The notes beneath the pieces were generated by a model. That model was given only the letters and a program-made list of their open reading frames with translations. It searched no databases and was not told where the DNA came from. The position numbers were made by a program, and so were the translations under genes. From an uncultured Acidobacteriaceae bacterium (lineage in GTDB: Bacteria; Acidobacteriota; Terriglobia; Terriglobales; Acidobacteriaceae): DNA of 59,668 bases. This document shows positions 35,451 to 45,145 of this stretch, piece after piece (position 1 is the first letter of the stretch; every line of letters begins with the position of its first letter). The stretch is from assembly GCA_903904755.1 (NCBI GenBank), contig CAIVDV010000004.1:1-59668 (forward strand). The letters run 5' to 3'.

Positions 35451-36872
35451 TTACCGCCGGACGGTGCTCAGCAGCTCCCGGTTCGGGCCCAGCAGCCGGA
35501 TCTCCAGCGGCATCTTGCCATAGGCATGGGTTGAGCAGCTCAGGCACGGGTCAAAGGTGCGAATCATCGCCTCGCAGCGATTCAGCATCCCCTGATCCAG
35601 CTCGTTGCCGCGCACATACGCCTTGGCCACCTGCAGCAGACCCCGGTTCATGGCGTGGTTGTTCTGGCCGGTTGCAATTACCAGGTTCGACCACCGCATC
35701 AGCCCGTTCACGTCCACCTTGTAATGGTGCATCAGCGTTCCGCGCGGAGCCTCACTGAAGCCCGAGCCTTCCAGCCGATTCACACCGGCGGTTGCCCGCA
35801 CATGCGGCGAAAGAATATCCGCGTCGTTCAGAATCTCTTCCACCTTCTCGATGCCGTACAGAATCTCAACCAGCCGCGCATGATGGAAGTGGAACGAACT
35901 CTGCACCGGCCCGGACTCAAGCTGACGGAACTCAGCCAGCTCCTTGTCCGCTTCCGGCGTGCCCATGTGCTTGCAGATGTTCAACCGGGCCAGCGGCCCC
36001 ACGCGATAGCTGCCCTCAGGGTAGCCAAGCGCCTTGTAATAGCTGAACTTCGTAAAGCTGTACGGCTCCACCGCTTCGCCAAAGACGTTGTCAAAGTCCT
36101 CCGCCGTAATCCCTTCGGCAATTGCCTTGCCCTTGGGATCAATCAGCGTCAGCGTTCCATCGCTCAGCTCAAACATGCCGTCTTCGCCCACCATGCCCAG
36201 AAAGGCCGAGGGCTCGCTGGCAAAGGTCGCGATTTCTCCAGGGAAGTTGGGCAGAATCGACTTGTACCAGTCCAGGGCCAGACGAATGTTCGTCCGCGCC
36301 TCCGGCAGCATGGCCAGAATCTTCTCCCGCTTCTCTGCCGTCAGTGCGTCCGTCACGCCGCCGGCCACAATCCATCCGGTGTGGATGCGCTTGGTGCCGA
36401 GCAACTCGATGATCGTCTGCCCAAACCGGCGCAGGCCAATGCCGGCCTTGCCGATAGCCGGGCTCGCCGCCGCCACGCCAAAAATGTGCCGTGTCGCCGG
36501 GTCGGCGTCCATGCCCAGCAGCAGGTCGGGCGAGCTCAGGTAGAAAAAGCTCAGCGCGTGCGACTGAATCATCTGCGCCAGGTTGGCAATCGAGCGAAGC
36601 TGCTTGGCCGTGTACGGAATCTGCACCGCCATAATCGCTTCCCCGGCCTTGGCCGAGGCCAGCAGGTGGCTTACCGGGCAAATGCCGCATACGCGCGCCA
36701 TCAGGCTGGGCATCTCGTAGAAGGGACGCCCCTCGCTGAATTTCTCAAAGCCGCGCACCTGCGTTACCGTAAACTGCGCGTCCTCAACAACGCCGGCGTC
36801 GTTCAGGTGGAGGGTGATCTTGCCGTGCCCCTCAAGCCGTGTAACCGGATCAATGGTAATCGTCTGGCTCAT
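35451..36872 (-). CDS. hoxH: NAD-linked [NiFe] hydrogenase large subunit
   Basis: 473 residues. Nickel motifs are RVCGICP (Cys62, Cys65) and DPCLSCSTH (Cys443, Cys446, His449), with a 24-residue C-terminal tail to be cleaved. TRLEGHGKIT is near the start. The short length and sequence class fit group 3d (HoxH). It oxidises or produces H2 in the cytoplasm together with HoxY. It follows hoxY after 10 nt with an AGGAGGT-like SD. Confidence 0.95.
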   Translation of the reverse strand: MSQTITIDPVTRLEGHGKITLHLNDAGVVEDAQFTVTQVRGFEKFSEGRPFYEMPSLMARVCGICPVSHLLASAKAGEAIMAVQIPYTAKQLRSIANLAQMIQSHALSFFYLSSPDLLLGMDADPATRHIFGVAAASPAIGKAGIGLRRFGQTIIELLGTKRIHTGWIVAGGVTDALTAEKREKILAMLPEARTNIRLALDWYKSILPNFPGEIATFASEPSAFLGMVGEDGMFELSDGTLTLIDPKGKAIAEGITAEDFDNVFGEAVEPYSFTKFSYYKALGYPEGSYRVGPLARLNICKHMGTPEADKELAEFRQLESGPVQSSFHFHHARLVEILYGIEKVEEILNDADILSPHVRATAGVNRLEGSGFSEAPRGTLMHHYKVDVNGLMRWSNLVIATGQNNHAMNRGLLQVAKAYVRGNELDQGMLNRCEAMIRTFDPCLSCSTHAYGKMPLEIRLLGPNRELLSTVRR

Positions 36873-36882
36873 GATGACCTCC

Positions 36883-37416
36883 TTAGGCTCCGAACCGGGT
36901 TAGGGCGGAAACGTCAACCGGTTTTCCCTCAATCAGGCCGGTCAGGAACGCGTGGAAGGTATCTGCGGCCGGCGGGCAGCCGGGCAAATAGTAGTCCACC
37001 TTCACAAACTCCTGAATCGGGCGCACCGTCTTCAGCAGAGTCGGCACGTAAATCGTCGGCAACTGCTGTTGTGCGCTGGCGTTCTCAAAGTACGCGCGGT
37101 CGGTCACTTCCTTGGCGCTGTACGGATTGCGCATGGCGGGAACGTTGCCGGTAATGGCGCAGTCGCCCATGGCAATCAGTACCCCGGTGTGGGCGCGAAT
37201 CTTCTTGATCTTCGCCTCATCATCGGTCGAGGAAATCGCGCCTTCCACCAGCGCAAAATCCACGTGCTCCGGGTACGTCTTCAAATCCACCAGCGGGCTG
37301 TAGATCAGGTCGAAGTGCTCGGCCAGCTCCACCAGCCGCTCGTCCATGTCCAGGAATGACATGTGGCAGCCCGAGCAGCCATCCAGCCATACGGTTGCGA
37401 GAGTATGTTTGCTCAT
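36883..37416 (-). CDS. hoxY: NAD-linked [NiFe] hydrogenase small subunit
   Basis: 177 residues, the short small-subunit form with only the proximal [4Fe-4S] cluster: [10 protein letters not shown] (Cys14, Cys17), AMGDCAITG and LPGCPPAAD. There is no Tat signal and no medial or distal ligands, so it is cytoplasmic. The proximal motif is the normal CSGC, without the extra cysteines seen in HyaA. ATGA overlap with hoxU. Confidence 0.95.
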   Translation of the reverse strand: MSKHTLATVWLDGCSGCHMSFLDMDERLVELAEHFDLIYSPLVDLKTYPEHVDFALVEGAISSTDDEAKIKKIRAHTGVLIAMGDCAITGNVPAMRNPYSAKEVTDRAYFENASAQQQLPTIYVPTLLKTVRPIQEFVKVDYYLPGCPPAADTFHAFLTGLIEGKPVDVSALTRFGA

Positions 37417-38132
37417 TGCTGCTCCCTCATCATCTGCAGTGCAGGTAGAAACTCAGGATACTTCGGATGCGGTGAACCGACTTTGCTCTTGTCAAACAGA
37501 GCGCCCGTCGGGCACACCTGCACACACTTGCCGCAGCGCGTGCAGGCTGATTCGCCCCACGGCTGATGCAGGTCCGTGATCACCATGGAGTCGATGCCCC
37601 GGCCCATCACGTCCCAGATATGCGCGCCTTCCACCTCGGCGCAAACCCTGACGCAGCGCGTGCACAGGATGCACCGGTTCTGGTCCAGCGTAAAGCGCTC
37701 GTGCGATCCGTCAATCTCCAGCTTCGGGTTGCGGTACGGCAGCCGGATGTGCGTCAGCCCCTGCTCCTGGCCCAGGGTCTGCAGTTCGCAGTGCCCGTTG
37801 GCCACGCAGACCGAACACACATGGTTGCGCTCGGCAAACAGCAGCTCCAGAATCGTCCTCCGGTGCTTCTTCAGCCGGTCTGAGCTGGTGGTCACCACCT
37901 GCCCCTCTTCCACCGTCGCCACGCAGGCCGGGAAGAGCTTGGGCGTGCCGGCAATCTCCACCATGCACAGCCGGCACGCGCCGACATCGCTCAACCCATC
38001 CAGGTGACACAGCGTCGGAATGGCGATGCTGTTCTCCCTCGCCACCTCAAGAATCGTCTGTCCTGCGCGGGCAGAGACTTCCTTGCCGTCGATTGTGAGT
38101 GTTTTGATATCCACTGCAGGTGCGGGGCTCAT
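37413..38132 (-). CDS. hoxU: Hydrogenase diaphorase Fe-S subunit
   Basis: 239 residues. The N-terminal [2Fe-2S] domain ([15 protein letters not shown]), the NuoG-like [12 protein letters not shown] motif and two ferredoxin motifs ([23 protein letters not shown]) appear in order, as in HoxU/NuoG N termini. It conducts electrons between HoxF and HoxY. The ATG at 38132 overlaps the hoxF stop (ATGA). Confidence 0.94.
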   Translation of the reverse strand: MSPAPAVDIKTLTIDGKEVSARAGQTILEVARENSIAIPTLCHLDGLSDVGACRLCMVEIAGTPKLFPACVATVEEGQVVTTSSDRLKKHRRTILELLFAERNHVCSVCVANGHCELQTLGQEQGLTHIRLPYRNPKLEIDGSHERFTLDQNRCILCTRCVRVCAEVEGAHIWDVMGRGIDSMVITDLHQPWGESACTRCGKCVQVCPTGALFDKSKVGSPHPKYPEFLPALQMMREQQ

Positions 38133-39781
38133 GCGGTCACCTCCACGGCCTTGCTCATGGCGCAAACTCCCGCCGAGCAGTGCTTGTGTTCAATGTGCTC
38201 GATATACTCGTTGCGGAAGTACCGCAGCGTGCTCAGCACCGGGTTGGGAGCGGTCTGGCCCAGTCCGCAAAGGCTCGTCTCCTTGATCGTCGCGGAGAGA
38301 TCCACCAGCAGGTCCAGATCGTCCATCGTGCCCTCGCCCTCGCAGATGCGCGTCAGCAGCGTGTAAAGCTGCGCCGTGCCCGCGCGGCAGGGAATGCACT
38401 TGCCGCAGGATTCGGTCATGCAGAACTCGATGAAGAACTTCGCCACATTCACCATGCAGCTGGTGTCATCCATCACGATCATGCCGCCGGAGCCCATCAT
38501 CGAGCCCACTTCAATCAGCGACTCGTAGCTCACGTTCAGGTCCAGCAGGTGCGCCGGAATGCAGCCGCCCGAAGGTCCGCCCGTCTGCACAGCCTTGAAG
38601 GTGTGGCCGTCGGGTACGCCGCCGCCAATGCCTTCAATAATCTGCCGCAGCGGAATGCCCATCGGCACTTCCACCAGTCCGGTGTTGGCAATCTTGCCGG
38701 TAATCGCAAAGACCTTGGTGCCCTTGCTCTTGCCGATGCCGATGCCCGAGAACCACTCCCCGCCCTTGCGCAGAATGGGAGGCACGTTGGCGAAGGTCTC
38801 AACGTTGTTGATCAGCGTCGGCTTGCCCCAGATGCCGCTCACCGCCGGATACGGAGGCCTCGGCTTCGGAGTGCCGCGCCGGCCTTCAATGCTGGCGATC
38901 AGCGCTGTCTCTTCGCCGCAGACAAACGCGCCCGCGCCGAGCCGAATCTCCACATCAAAGCTGAAGTCGGAGTTGCAGATGTTGTTGCCCAGCAGCCCCT
39001 TGCGGCGTGCGTCGCGGATGGCAGCCGTCAAACGGCTGACCGCCAGCGGATACTCGGCGCGCACGTAGATGAAGCCACGGCTCGCGCCCACTGCGTAGGC
39101 CGCCAGCGCCATGCCTTCCAGCACCCGCTGCGGGTCGCTTTCCAGCACGCTGCGGTCCATGAATGCGCCAGGATCGCCCTCGTCGCCGTTGCACACGACG
39201 TACTTGGGATCGCCCACAGCCTTGGCCACCGTCGACCACTTCAGGCCGGTCGGATAGCCGCCGCCCCCGCGTCCGCGCAGGCCGCTCTTCATGATCTGCT
39301 CAATCACTTCAGACGGGGTCATCTCCGTCACCGCAGTCACCAGGCCCTCGTAGCCGTCCCGTGCGATGTAGTCTTCAATCTTCTCCGGGTCAATGTGGCC
39401 GCTGTTTTCCAGCACCACATGCACCTGCGACTCAAAGTGCTCGCGCAGATCGCACTGCAGCTCCGCCACCGGAGCGCCACCCAGCGCAGCTGCAATCTTC
39501 TCAGCGTGCTCGGGGCCCACATGGTCGTACACAATCTCGTGCTCGCTGCCCTTGTTGGTCAGCAGCAGCAGCGGCCCGGCAGCGCACAGGCCCATGCAGC
39601 CCGTACGGCGCACAAACGCGTTCTTCCCGCTCGCCGCAACCGCCTTGGTCAGCGCATCCTTGATGGTGTCGCTGTGCTGGCTCAGGCAGCCGGTGCCCAT
39701 GCAGATGTTGATTTCGTGGTCGAACTTCGCTTGTTCGTCACGGGTACTCGCGGCAATCTGTTTCAGTTCTTCCAGGTTCAT
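38129..39781 (-). CDS. hoxF: Hydrogenase diaphorase NADH/FMN-binding subunit
   Basis: 550 residues. The N-terminal thioredoxin-like [2Fe-2S] part has CMGTGC and CMGLCAAGP. The FMN/NADH domain has [16 protein letters not shown] and the acidic [12 protein letters not shown], and the C-terminal [4Fe-4S] has [13 protein letters not shown]. It carries the NAD(H) site of the Hox complex. The ATG at 39781 overlaps the hoxE stop (ATGA). Confidence 0.95.
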   Translation of the reverse strand: MNLEELKQIAASTRDEQAKFDHEINICMGTGCLSQHSDTIKDALTKAVAASGKNAFVRRTGCMGLCAAGPLLLLTNKGSEHEIVYDHVGPEHAEKIAAALGGAPVAELQCDLREHFESQVHVVLENSGHIDPEKIEDYIARDGYEGLVTAVTEMTPSEVIEQIMKSGLRGRGGGGYPTGLKWSTVAKAVGDPKYVVCNGDEGDPGAFMDRSVLESDPQRVLEGMALAAYAVGASRGFIYVRAEYPLAVSRLTAAIRDARRKGLLGNNICNSDFSFDVEIRLGAGAFVCGEETALIASIEGRRGTPKPRPPYPAVSGIWGKPTLINNVETFANVPPILRKGGEWFSGIGIGKSKGTKVFAITGKIANTGLVEVPMGIPLRQIIEGIGGGVPDGHTFKAVQTGGPSGGCIPAHLLDLNVSYESLIEVGSMMGSGGMIVMDDTSCMVNVAKFFIEFCMTESCGKCIPCRAGTAQLYTLLTRICEGEGTMDDLDLLVDLSATIKETSLCGLGQTAPNPVLSTLRYFRNEYIEHIEHKHCSAGVCAMSKAVEVTA

Positions 39782-40275
39782 GCCACTTCCCACCTTTCCA
39801 GTTGTGCAATGACCTGTTCACTGGTCAGTTGCCCCACCAGTTCGCCATCCACCAGCACCACCGGCGCGCGGCCGCAGGCGCCCACGCAGCGGGCCGTCAT
39901 CAGGCTGATCTCGCCGTCCGGCGTCGTCTTGCCCTGCGCTATGCCGAGATGCTTTTCGCTGTCTGCCAGCAGTTTGTCCGTGCCCTTGATGTAGCAGGCC
40001 GTACCGGTGCAGATGGTGAGCGTGTGCTTGCCGGGTGGCTTCAGGCTGAAGTGGTGATAGAACGTCACCACCCCATACGCCTGGCTCAGCGGCACGCGCA
40101 GACTCTTGGCAATGAATTTGATAGCCACGTCGTCCAGATAGCCGAAAGAGGACTGGGCCGTATGAAGGGTTTCAATCAACGCGTGGCGGGCAAATCCATG
40201 GCGTCGCATGGTGCCGTTGACAATCTTCCAGCGCTTGTCGTCAGAGGGTAGGGGTGGTGGTGCCAGGCTGATCAC
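39778..40275 (-). CDS. hoxE: Hydrogenase/NuoE-like [2Fe-2S] subunit
   Basis: 165 residues. The thioredoxin-like [2Fe-2S] fold has CTGTAC and CVGAC ligand pairs, as in NuoE/HoxE. GTG 40275 is chosen because AGGAGG lies 5 nt before it; upstream in-frame ATGs (40326, 40392) lack SDs and would overlap the CRP-like site. It is the first gene of hoxEFUYHW-nikR. Confidence 0.9.
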   Translation of the reverse strand: MISLAPPPLPSDDKRWKIVNGTMRRHGFARHALIETLHTAQSSFGYLDDVAIKFIAKSLRVPLSQAYGVVTFYHHFSLKPPGKHTLTICTGTACYIKGTDKLLADSEKHLGIAQGKTTPDGEISLMTARCVGACGRAPVVLVDGELVGQLTSEQVIAQLERWEVA

Positions 40276-40338
40276 GGGGCCTCCTATTTGGGGTGCGTCG
40301 CCTTGCTTCCTTTCTAGCCGCTCCATCGTAAGACAGTC

Positions 40339-40354
40339 GGTGATAGTCGTCACA
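40339..40354 (-). promoter_or_regulatory. CRP/FNR-family binding site upstream of the hox operon
   Basis: Read on the minus strand, TGTGA-CGACTA-TCACC has one mismatch to TGTGA-N6-TCACA. TAGAAA at 40316-40311 is a possible -10, which puts the centre about 42 bp upstream of the start. The flanking segment 40380-40440 is AT-rich. hoxE starts at 40275. Confidence 0.55.
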
Positions 40355-40488
40355 AGATGAACCGTATCCCGAAAGGGAATACCACTATGCAAAACGGGAA
40401 AACGCTATCTCATTGATTTTTAAGGACTAATTTGGTCCGATTCGAACCGGGAATCGACGGGAAGTGACTGAGCAGAAAGCTCTTGCAG

Positions 40489-41232
40489 CTACTGCAGGCT
40501 GGGCAATAGCGATGACGATCCAGCCAGGAAAACTATTCCTATCCCGCAGCTGTAAATCGCACCGCCCCACGCAAAAATCCGGTAAAACCCCGGGCTCAGG
40601 CGCTTCATCCCAAACAGTCCGGCCAGGCTCGCCGTCATCAGCGCATTCATCAGCACCAGTCCGGCGGCAAAGGCACCCAGCCCCCACAGCCCTTCCACCG
40701 TGCCGCCCAGCTTTGCCGTCAGCAGAAACAGCGCCACCTGGCTCGGGGTCTCTGCGCCGATGCCGTGCAGCATCCCAATGGCAAAGACGCTGGGGCCGTT
40801 GTAATTCCACGCAAACAGGGCTGGCCGCTCCCGGTTCGGTTCAAACAGCGCCAGGAACCGCCAACAAAGATGCCTCGCAAGGTTTATGCCGGCCGCTATC
40901 CGGCTCTGCATCCGCTCCGGGTGCGCATGCGGATGCAGCATCCCGGCCACCACCGCTATCCCCAGCAGAATCAGCGTTGCGCCAATCAGCCGCTCGGTCA
41001 GTTGGTCCACCCAGGCCGGCATCGGCAGGTGCAGGGAAATCACCACCACGCCCATGGCGCACACCATAAATGCGTGCCCCAGCGCGTACAGCACACCCAG
41101 CCGCACCGCCTTCAGCTTGCCCGGCTGCACCGCCGTAATGTCGCTGATTGCCGCCAAATGGTCGTAGTCGAACCCGTGCCGCAATCCAAGCACCAGACAC
41201 GCCGTCAATGCTGCTTCCAGCTTCCAGTTCAC
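40489..41232 (-). CDS. NiCoT-family nickel/cobalt transporter
   Basis: 247 residues with about six to seven membrane helices. The signature HX4DH metal motif is present as RHGFDYDHLAAI (about 19-30), with LGHAFMV and the helix GMLHGIGAETPSQ typical of the family. A His-rich loop (HPHAHPER) lies near residue 101. It imports Ni2+ for hydrogenase assembly. It is divergent from hypC and sits between the hyp and hox operons, all consistent with nickel supply. Confidence 0.9.
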   Translation of the reverse strand: MNWKLEAALTACLVLGLRHGFDYDHLAAISDITAVQPGKLKAVRLGVLYALGHAFMVCAMGVVVISLHLPMPAWVDQLTERLIGATLILLGIAVVAGMLHPHAHPERMQSRIAAGINLARHLCWRFLALFEPNRERPALFAWNYNGPSVFAIGMLHGIGAETPSQVALFLLTAKLGGTVEGLWGLGAFAAGLVLMNALMTASLAGLFGMKRLSPGFYRIFAWGGAIYSCGIGIVFLAGSSSLLPSLQ

Positions 41233-41299
41233 GCTCGGTGCCGCTCCTTCGTGGTCGCTTCTCTATCGTACAGCTTCGCTAAAAACTCTTTGCCCTCGG

Positions 41300-41315
41300 A
41301 GTGACCTGTGTCACA
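41300..41315. promoter_or_regulatory. CRP/FNR-family binding site between the NiCoT gene and hypC
   Basis: AGTGA-CCTGTG-TCACA has one mismatch to TGTGA-N6-TCACA. On the plus strand TAACAT at 41337-41342 is a good -10, so a start near 41349 puts the centre exactly at -41.5, the class II activator position. On the minus strand TACGAT (41270-41265) could serve the NiCoT gene at a longer distance. hypC starts at 41364. Confidence 0.6.
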
Positions 41316-41363
41316 TCGAACGTATTAGAGTGTACCTAACATCGACCCAGAGAGGTCACTCCA

Positions 41364-41687
41364 GTGTGTCTTGCAATTCCCGGCAAGCTGCTTGCCAACT
41401 ACGAAGAAAACGGTGTTTCCCGCGGCCGCATTGAATTCGGCGGCATCATCCGGGAAGCCTGCATGGATTTCCTTCCCGAAGCCGAAATCGGCGACTACGT
41501 CCTGGTTCACGTCGGCTTCGCCATCTCCCGCATCGACGAGCAGGACGCCGAGGAAACCCTCGCCTACCTGCGTGAGCTCGGCACCCTTGAGGAAGAACTG
41601 GGCAACCTGCCCGAGCACACCGTGGAAAACTCCCCGCCGGAGTCGCAGGGCCTTTTCGCCGCCAAACCCGCCGGAGTGCAGCAATGA
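41364..41687 (+). CDS. hypC: Hydrogenase maturation chaperone HypC
   Basis: 107 residues. It begins [10 protein letters not shown] with the essential Cys2, and has [12 protein letters not shown] and a conserved DEQDAEETL. The C terminus is about 20-30 residues longer than typical HypC, acidic then Pro/Ala-rich. It carries the Fe(CN)2CO group from HypD to the large subunit. The start is GTG 41364. Its stop overlaps hypD (ATGA). Confidence 0.95.
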   Translation: MCLAIPGKLLANYEENGVSRGRIEFGGIIREACMDFLPEAEIGDYVLVHVGFAISRIDEQDAEETLAYLRELGTLEEELGNLPEHTVENSPPESQGLFAAKPAGVQQ

Positions 41688-42817
41688 AGCATCTCGACGA
41701 ATACCGCGACGAAGCGCTGGCCCGCGCCCTGGTCGATCGCCTTACCGCCGTCGCGCATCACCCTTGGGTGCTGATGGAGGTCTGCGGTGGGCAAACGCAC
41801 TCTCTGGTCCGCTACGGCATTGACGGCCTGCTCCCGGCCGGCATGGAGATGATTCACGGCCCCGGATGCCCGGTCTGCGTCACCCCGCTGGAAATCATCG
41901 ACAAGGCCATCGCCCTCGCCAAAATCCCCGGCGTCATCCTCGCCAGCTACGGCGACATGCTCCGCGTCCCCGGCTCCCAGTCGGACCTGCTCCACGCCAA
42001 GGCCGAGGGGGCCGACGTCCGCATGGTCTACTCCCCGCTGGACGCACTCAAGCTGGCCCGCGAAAACCCCACCCGTGAGGTCGCCTTCTTCGGCATCGGC
42101 TTTGAAACCACCGCCCCTCCCAACGCCGCCGCCGTATGGCAGGCCGCGCGCCAGGGCATCCGGAACTTCTCGCTCCTTGCCTCGCACGTCCTTGTTCCGC
42201 CTGCCCTGCGCGCCCTGCTCGGCGCGCCCGGCAACCGCGTCCAGGGCCTTATCGCGCCCGGCCACGTCTGCGCCATTGTCGGCCTCGAGGAGTACCAGGC
42301 CATCGCCCGCGAGTTCCACATCCCCATCGTCGTCGGCGGTTTTGAGCCTGTTGATCTTCTGGAAGCCATCGTCATGCTCGCCGAGCAGCTCGAAGAAGGC
42401 CGCGCCGAAGTCGAAAACCAGTACACCCGCTCGGTCCGCGTCACCGGCAACCCGCTCGCCCAGAAGATGCTCACCGACGTTCTCGAAGTCTGCGACATGA
42501 AGTGGCGCGGCCTCGGCGAAATCCCCAAATCCGGCCTCAAACTCCGCGCCGACTTCGCCGCCTTTGACGCCGAAATCAAATTCGCCCTCGCCCACAACCC
42601 CGTTGACGAGCCCGCCGAGTGCATCAGCGCCCTCATCCTGCAGGGCCACGCCAAACCCGCCCAGTGCCCGGCATTCGGCACCCGCTGCACCCCCGAGCGG
42701 CCTCTGGGCGCACCCATGGTCTCCACCGAAGGCGCCTGCTCGGCCTACTACCAGTACCGCCGCCACGACATTGAAGCCGCCCAGGCCGAACTGGCAGCAG
42801 CAGGAGCCAGAGCATGA
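41684..42817 (+). CDS. hypD: Hydrogenase Fe(CN)2CO assembly protein HypD
   Basis: 377 residues. VCGGQTHSL and [10 protein letters not shown] (N-terminal, catalytic Cys region) precede the C-terminal [20 protein letters not shown] and GACSAYY Cys motifs of the [4Fe-4S] site. It assembles CN and CO on iron with HypC and HypE in the cytoplasm. Both gene junctions are ATGA overlaps. Confidence 0.97.
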   Translation: MKHLDEYRDEALARALVDRLTAVAHHPWVLMEVCGGQTHSLVRYGIDGLLPAGMEMIHGPGCPVCVTPLEIIDKAIALAKIPGVILASYGDMLRVPGSQSDLLHAKAEGADVRMVYSPLDALKLARENPTREVAFFGIGFETTAPPNAAAVWQAARQGIRNFSLLASHVLVPPALRALLGAPGNRVQGLIAPGHVCAIVGLEEYQAIAREFHIPIVVGGFEPVDLLEAIVMLAEQLEEGRAEVENQYTRSVRVTGNPLAQKMLTDVLEVCDMKWRGLGEIPKSGLKLRADFAAFDAEIKFALAHNPVDEPAECISALILQGHAKPAQCPAFGTRCTPERPLGAPMVSTEGACSAYYQYRRHDIEAAQAELAAAGARA

Positions 42818-43860
42818 CGACCCCCGCCCTCGCCTGCCCGCTGCCCATCCCCGCCGACCAGCTCATCGTCCTCGGCCACGGCTCCGGCGGCCGTCTCTCT
42901 GCCCGGCTCACCGAGCAGGTCTTCCTCCCCGCCTTCCGCAACGCCGCGCTGGAGCAGCTTGACGACCAGGCCATCGTCCCCGTCCCCGGCGGCCGCATCG
43001 CGCTCTCTACTGACAGCTACGTCGTCAAACCCCTCTTCTTCCCCGGCGGAGACATCGGCGAGCTCGCCGTCTACGGCACCGTCAACGACCTCGCCGTCGG
43101 CGGCGCAATCCCGAAATACCTCACCGTCGGCTTCATCCTCGAAGAAGGCCTGCCCATCGCCACCCTGCAGCGCATCGTCGAGTCCATGGCCCAGGCAGCC
43201 CAGCGCGCCGGCGTCCTCATCGTCACCGGCGACACCAAGGTCGTCGAAAAAGGCTGCGGCGATCAGGTCTTCATCAACTCGGCCGGCGTCGGCTTCGTTC
43301 CCAACGGCCTCACCCTCGGCGCACGTCAGGTCCGCCCCGGCGACCGCATCCTGCTCAACGGCTCCCTCGGCGAGCACGGCATCACCATCCTCTCCCAGCG
43401 TGAGGGGCTGGAACTCGCCGGCGACCTCCGCTCCGACGCTGCACCGCTCAATGAACTCTGCGCGGCCATCGTCGCCGCCGCGCCCGGTCTGCACGCCATG
43501 CGCGACCTCACCCGCGGCGGCCTCAGTTCCGCGCTGAATGAAATTGCCACCTCCGCCCAGGTCGGCATCGAAATCGATGACCGCGCCATCCCCGTTACCG
43601 ACGCCGTTCGCGGCGCATGCGAAATCTTCGGCCTCGACCCCCTCTACGTCGCCAACGAGGGCAAAATGATCGCCTTCGTCCCAGAAGAGCAGGCGGCGGC
43701 AGCCCTGGCCGCCATGCGTGCCAACCCCCTCGGTGCCGACGCCCGCATCATCGGCACCGTCACCGAAAAGCACCCCCGCATGGTCACCCTCAGGACTCGT
43801 CTGGGCACCGAGCGCATTGTGGACATGCTCGCCCAGGACCAGCTCCCCCGCATCTGTTAA
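42814..43860 (+). CDS. hypE: Carbamoyl dehydratase HypE
   Basis: 348 residues. GHGSGGRLS at the start and the AIR-synthase-like fold motifs ([20 protein letters not shown]) are present, and the chain ends PRIC with the C-terminal Cys that receives and dehydrates the carbamoyl group to cyanide. It works with HypF. It is separated from hypA by a 226-nt repeat-filled gap. Confidence 0.97.
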   Translation: MTTPALACPLPIPADQLIVLGHGSGGRLSARLTEQVFLPAFRNAALEQLDDQAIVPVPGGRIALSTDSYVVKPLFFPGGDIGELAVYGTVNDLAVGGAIPKYLTVGFILEEGLPIATLQRIVESMAQAAQRAGVLIVTGDTKVVEKGCGDQVFINSAGVGFVPNGLTLGARQVRPGDRILLNGSLGEHGITILSQREGLELAGDLRSDAAPLNELCAAIVAAAPGLHAMRDLTRGGLSSALNEIATSAQVGIEIDDRAIPVTDAVRGACEIFGLDPLYVANEGKMIAFVPEEQAAAALAAMRANPLGADARIIGTVTEKHPRMVTLRTRLGTERIVDMLAQDQLPRIC

Positions 43861-43862
43861 CG

Positions 43863-44058
43863 CGAAACCGAACCAACCAAGCATTTTGAAGGGCAGGGGC
43901 CTTAGCCCCTCAAGTAAGCGACTCAATCAACCAGGCATTGTGAAGGGTACGGGCTTCAGCCCGTACATCCAGGCGACTCAATCAACCAGGCATTGTGAAG
44001 GGTACGGGCTTCAGCCCGTACATCCAGGCGCCAAAGAAAAAGAGGGGCTTCAGCCCCT
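43863..44058. repeat. 55-bp tandem repeats with GGGCTTCAGCCC palindromes between hypE and hypA
   Basis: Two identical 55-bp units (43918-43972 and 43973-44027) each carry the 20-bp perfect hairpin GTACGGGCTTCAGCCCGTAC. A diverged first unit (43863-43917) has AGGGGCCTTAGCCCCT, and a last palindrome AGGGGCTTCAGCCCCT lies at 44043-44058. The units share GCATTTTGAAGGG/GCATTGTGAAGGG-type leaders. They look like REP-type dispersed repeats that have multiplied locally and could form mRNA hairpins inside the hyp operon. Confidence 0.9.
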
Positions 44059-44086
44059 GAGGGAAGCAGCAAAACTGAGGTTCCGC

Positions 44087-44455
44087 ATGCACGAACTGGC
44101 CCTGGCCGAATCCATCGTCGACGCAGTCCGCACCGAGCTGGAGCGCTATCCCGGCGCCATCCCCATCCGTGTCGGCGTGCGCATCGGCGTCATGGCCGCG
44201 GTCGACCTCGACGCCCTGCGTTTTGGTTTTGATATCGCCGTCCGCGAATCCGGCTTTCCCCGCCTCCGCCTCGACGCCCGCATCATCCCCGGCCAGGTCA
44301 CCTGCCTCGCCTGCGGAGTCGAAACGCCGGCCGAAAGCACCGTTTTTGATTGCCCCCGCTGCGGCTCTGCCCAGACCATGCTCAGCGGCTCTGACGAACT
44401 TGATCTGGATGCCCTGGAGGTAGAACGCGATGACGACGGAACAACTCACGTTTAA
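44087..44455 (+). CDS. hypA: Hydrogenase nickel-insertion protein HypA
   Basis: 122 residues. It begins MHELALAESIV, with nickel ligands Met1/His2/Glu3, and has the zinc site CLAC...CPRC (about 74-100). It delivers Ni to the large subunit with HypB. The longer in-frame sequence upstream runs through the repeats and is rejected. It overlaps hypB by 26 nt. Confidence 0.95.
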   Translation: MHELALAESIVDAVRTELERYPGAIPIRVGVRIGVMAAVDLDALRFGFDIAVRESGFPRLRLDARIIPGQVTCLACGVETPAESTVFDCPRCGSAQTMLSGSDELDLDALEVERDDDGTTHV

Positions 44456-45131
44456 GCAAAAGGTGCTGGCAGAAAACCAGCGCATCGCCGCCAGCCTGCG
44501 CGGCCGCTACCAGACCGCCGGCCTGCTCTGCGTCAACCTCATCTCGTCCCCCGGCTCCGGCAAAACCGCCCTGCTCGAAAAGACCCTCGAAGCCCTCGGC
44601 CAGGAGTCCCCGCGCCTGCGCGTTGCAGTTCTTACCGGCGACATCCAGACCGACAACGACGCCCGCCGCCTGGCCCGCTACGGCTACCCCGTCAAGCAAA
44701 TCACCACCGGCGGCACCTGCCACCTCGACGGCACCATGATCGAGCGCCACCTCGCCGACTGGGACTTGAATGACCTCGACATTCTCTTCATCGAAAACAT
44801 CGGCAACCTCGTCTGCCCCAGCAGCTACGACCTCGGCGAACACTCCAAGATCGTCCTGCTCTCCGTCACCGAGGGCGACGACAAACCCCTCAAATACCCC
44901 TCCATCTTCTTCAAATCCGACCTCTTCCTGCTCACCAAAATCGACCTGCTCCAGTACGTCCCCTTCGATGCCGACGAGGTCGAGCGCAACGCCCGCCGCA
45001 TCCACGAGGGGATGGAAATCATCCGCAGCTCCGCCACCGCCCCCGGGGGCCTGGACCAGTGGCTCACCTGGCTCCACGCCAAACTCGCCGCCGTGCGGGC
45101 TGGTGAGCCGGCACTGGCGACAAAGGCCTGA
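44430..45131 (+). CDS. hypB: Nickel-incorporation GTPase HypB
   Basis: 233 residues. P-loop SSPGSGKTALLEK (about 39-51), TGGTCHLDG with the Cys/His metal site of the G domain, and NKID equivalent TKIDLL are present. It lacks the N-terminal His-rich stretch and the CxxCGC high-affinity site found in some HypBs, so it probably relies on other factors for nickel storage. It uses GTP to drive Ni insertion. Confidence 0.95.
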   Translation: MTTEQLTFKQKVLAENQRIAASLRGRYQTAGLLCVNLISSPGSGKTALLEKTLEALGQESPRLRVAVLTGDIQTDNDARRLARYGYPVKQITTGGTCHLDGTMIERHLADWDLNDLDILFIENIGNLVCPSSYDLGEHSKIVLLSVTEGDDKPLKYPSIFFKSDLFLLTKIDLLQYVPFDADEVERNARRIHEGMEIIRSSATAPGGLDQWLTWLHAKLAAVRAGEPALATKA

Positions 45132-45145
45132 GAGAGTAGGCCGGG

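Noticed and set aside
40425-40460. tRNA 3'-end-like sequence (GGTTCGAATCGGACCA on the minus strand) as an attachment site
   Set aside because: The T-stem does not pair properly and no tRNA body, integrase or second copy is seen.
43863-44058. CRISPR array
   Set aside because: The repeated units abut directly without spacers, are palindromic inside, and no cas genes are near.
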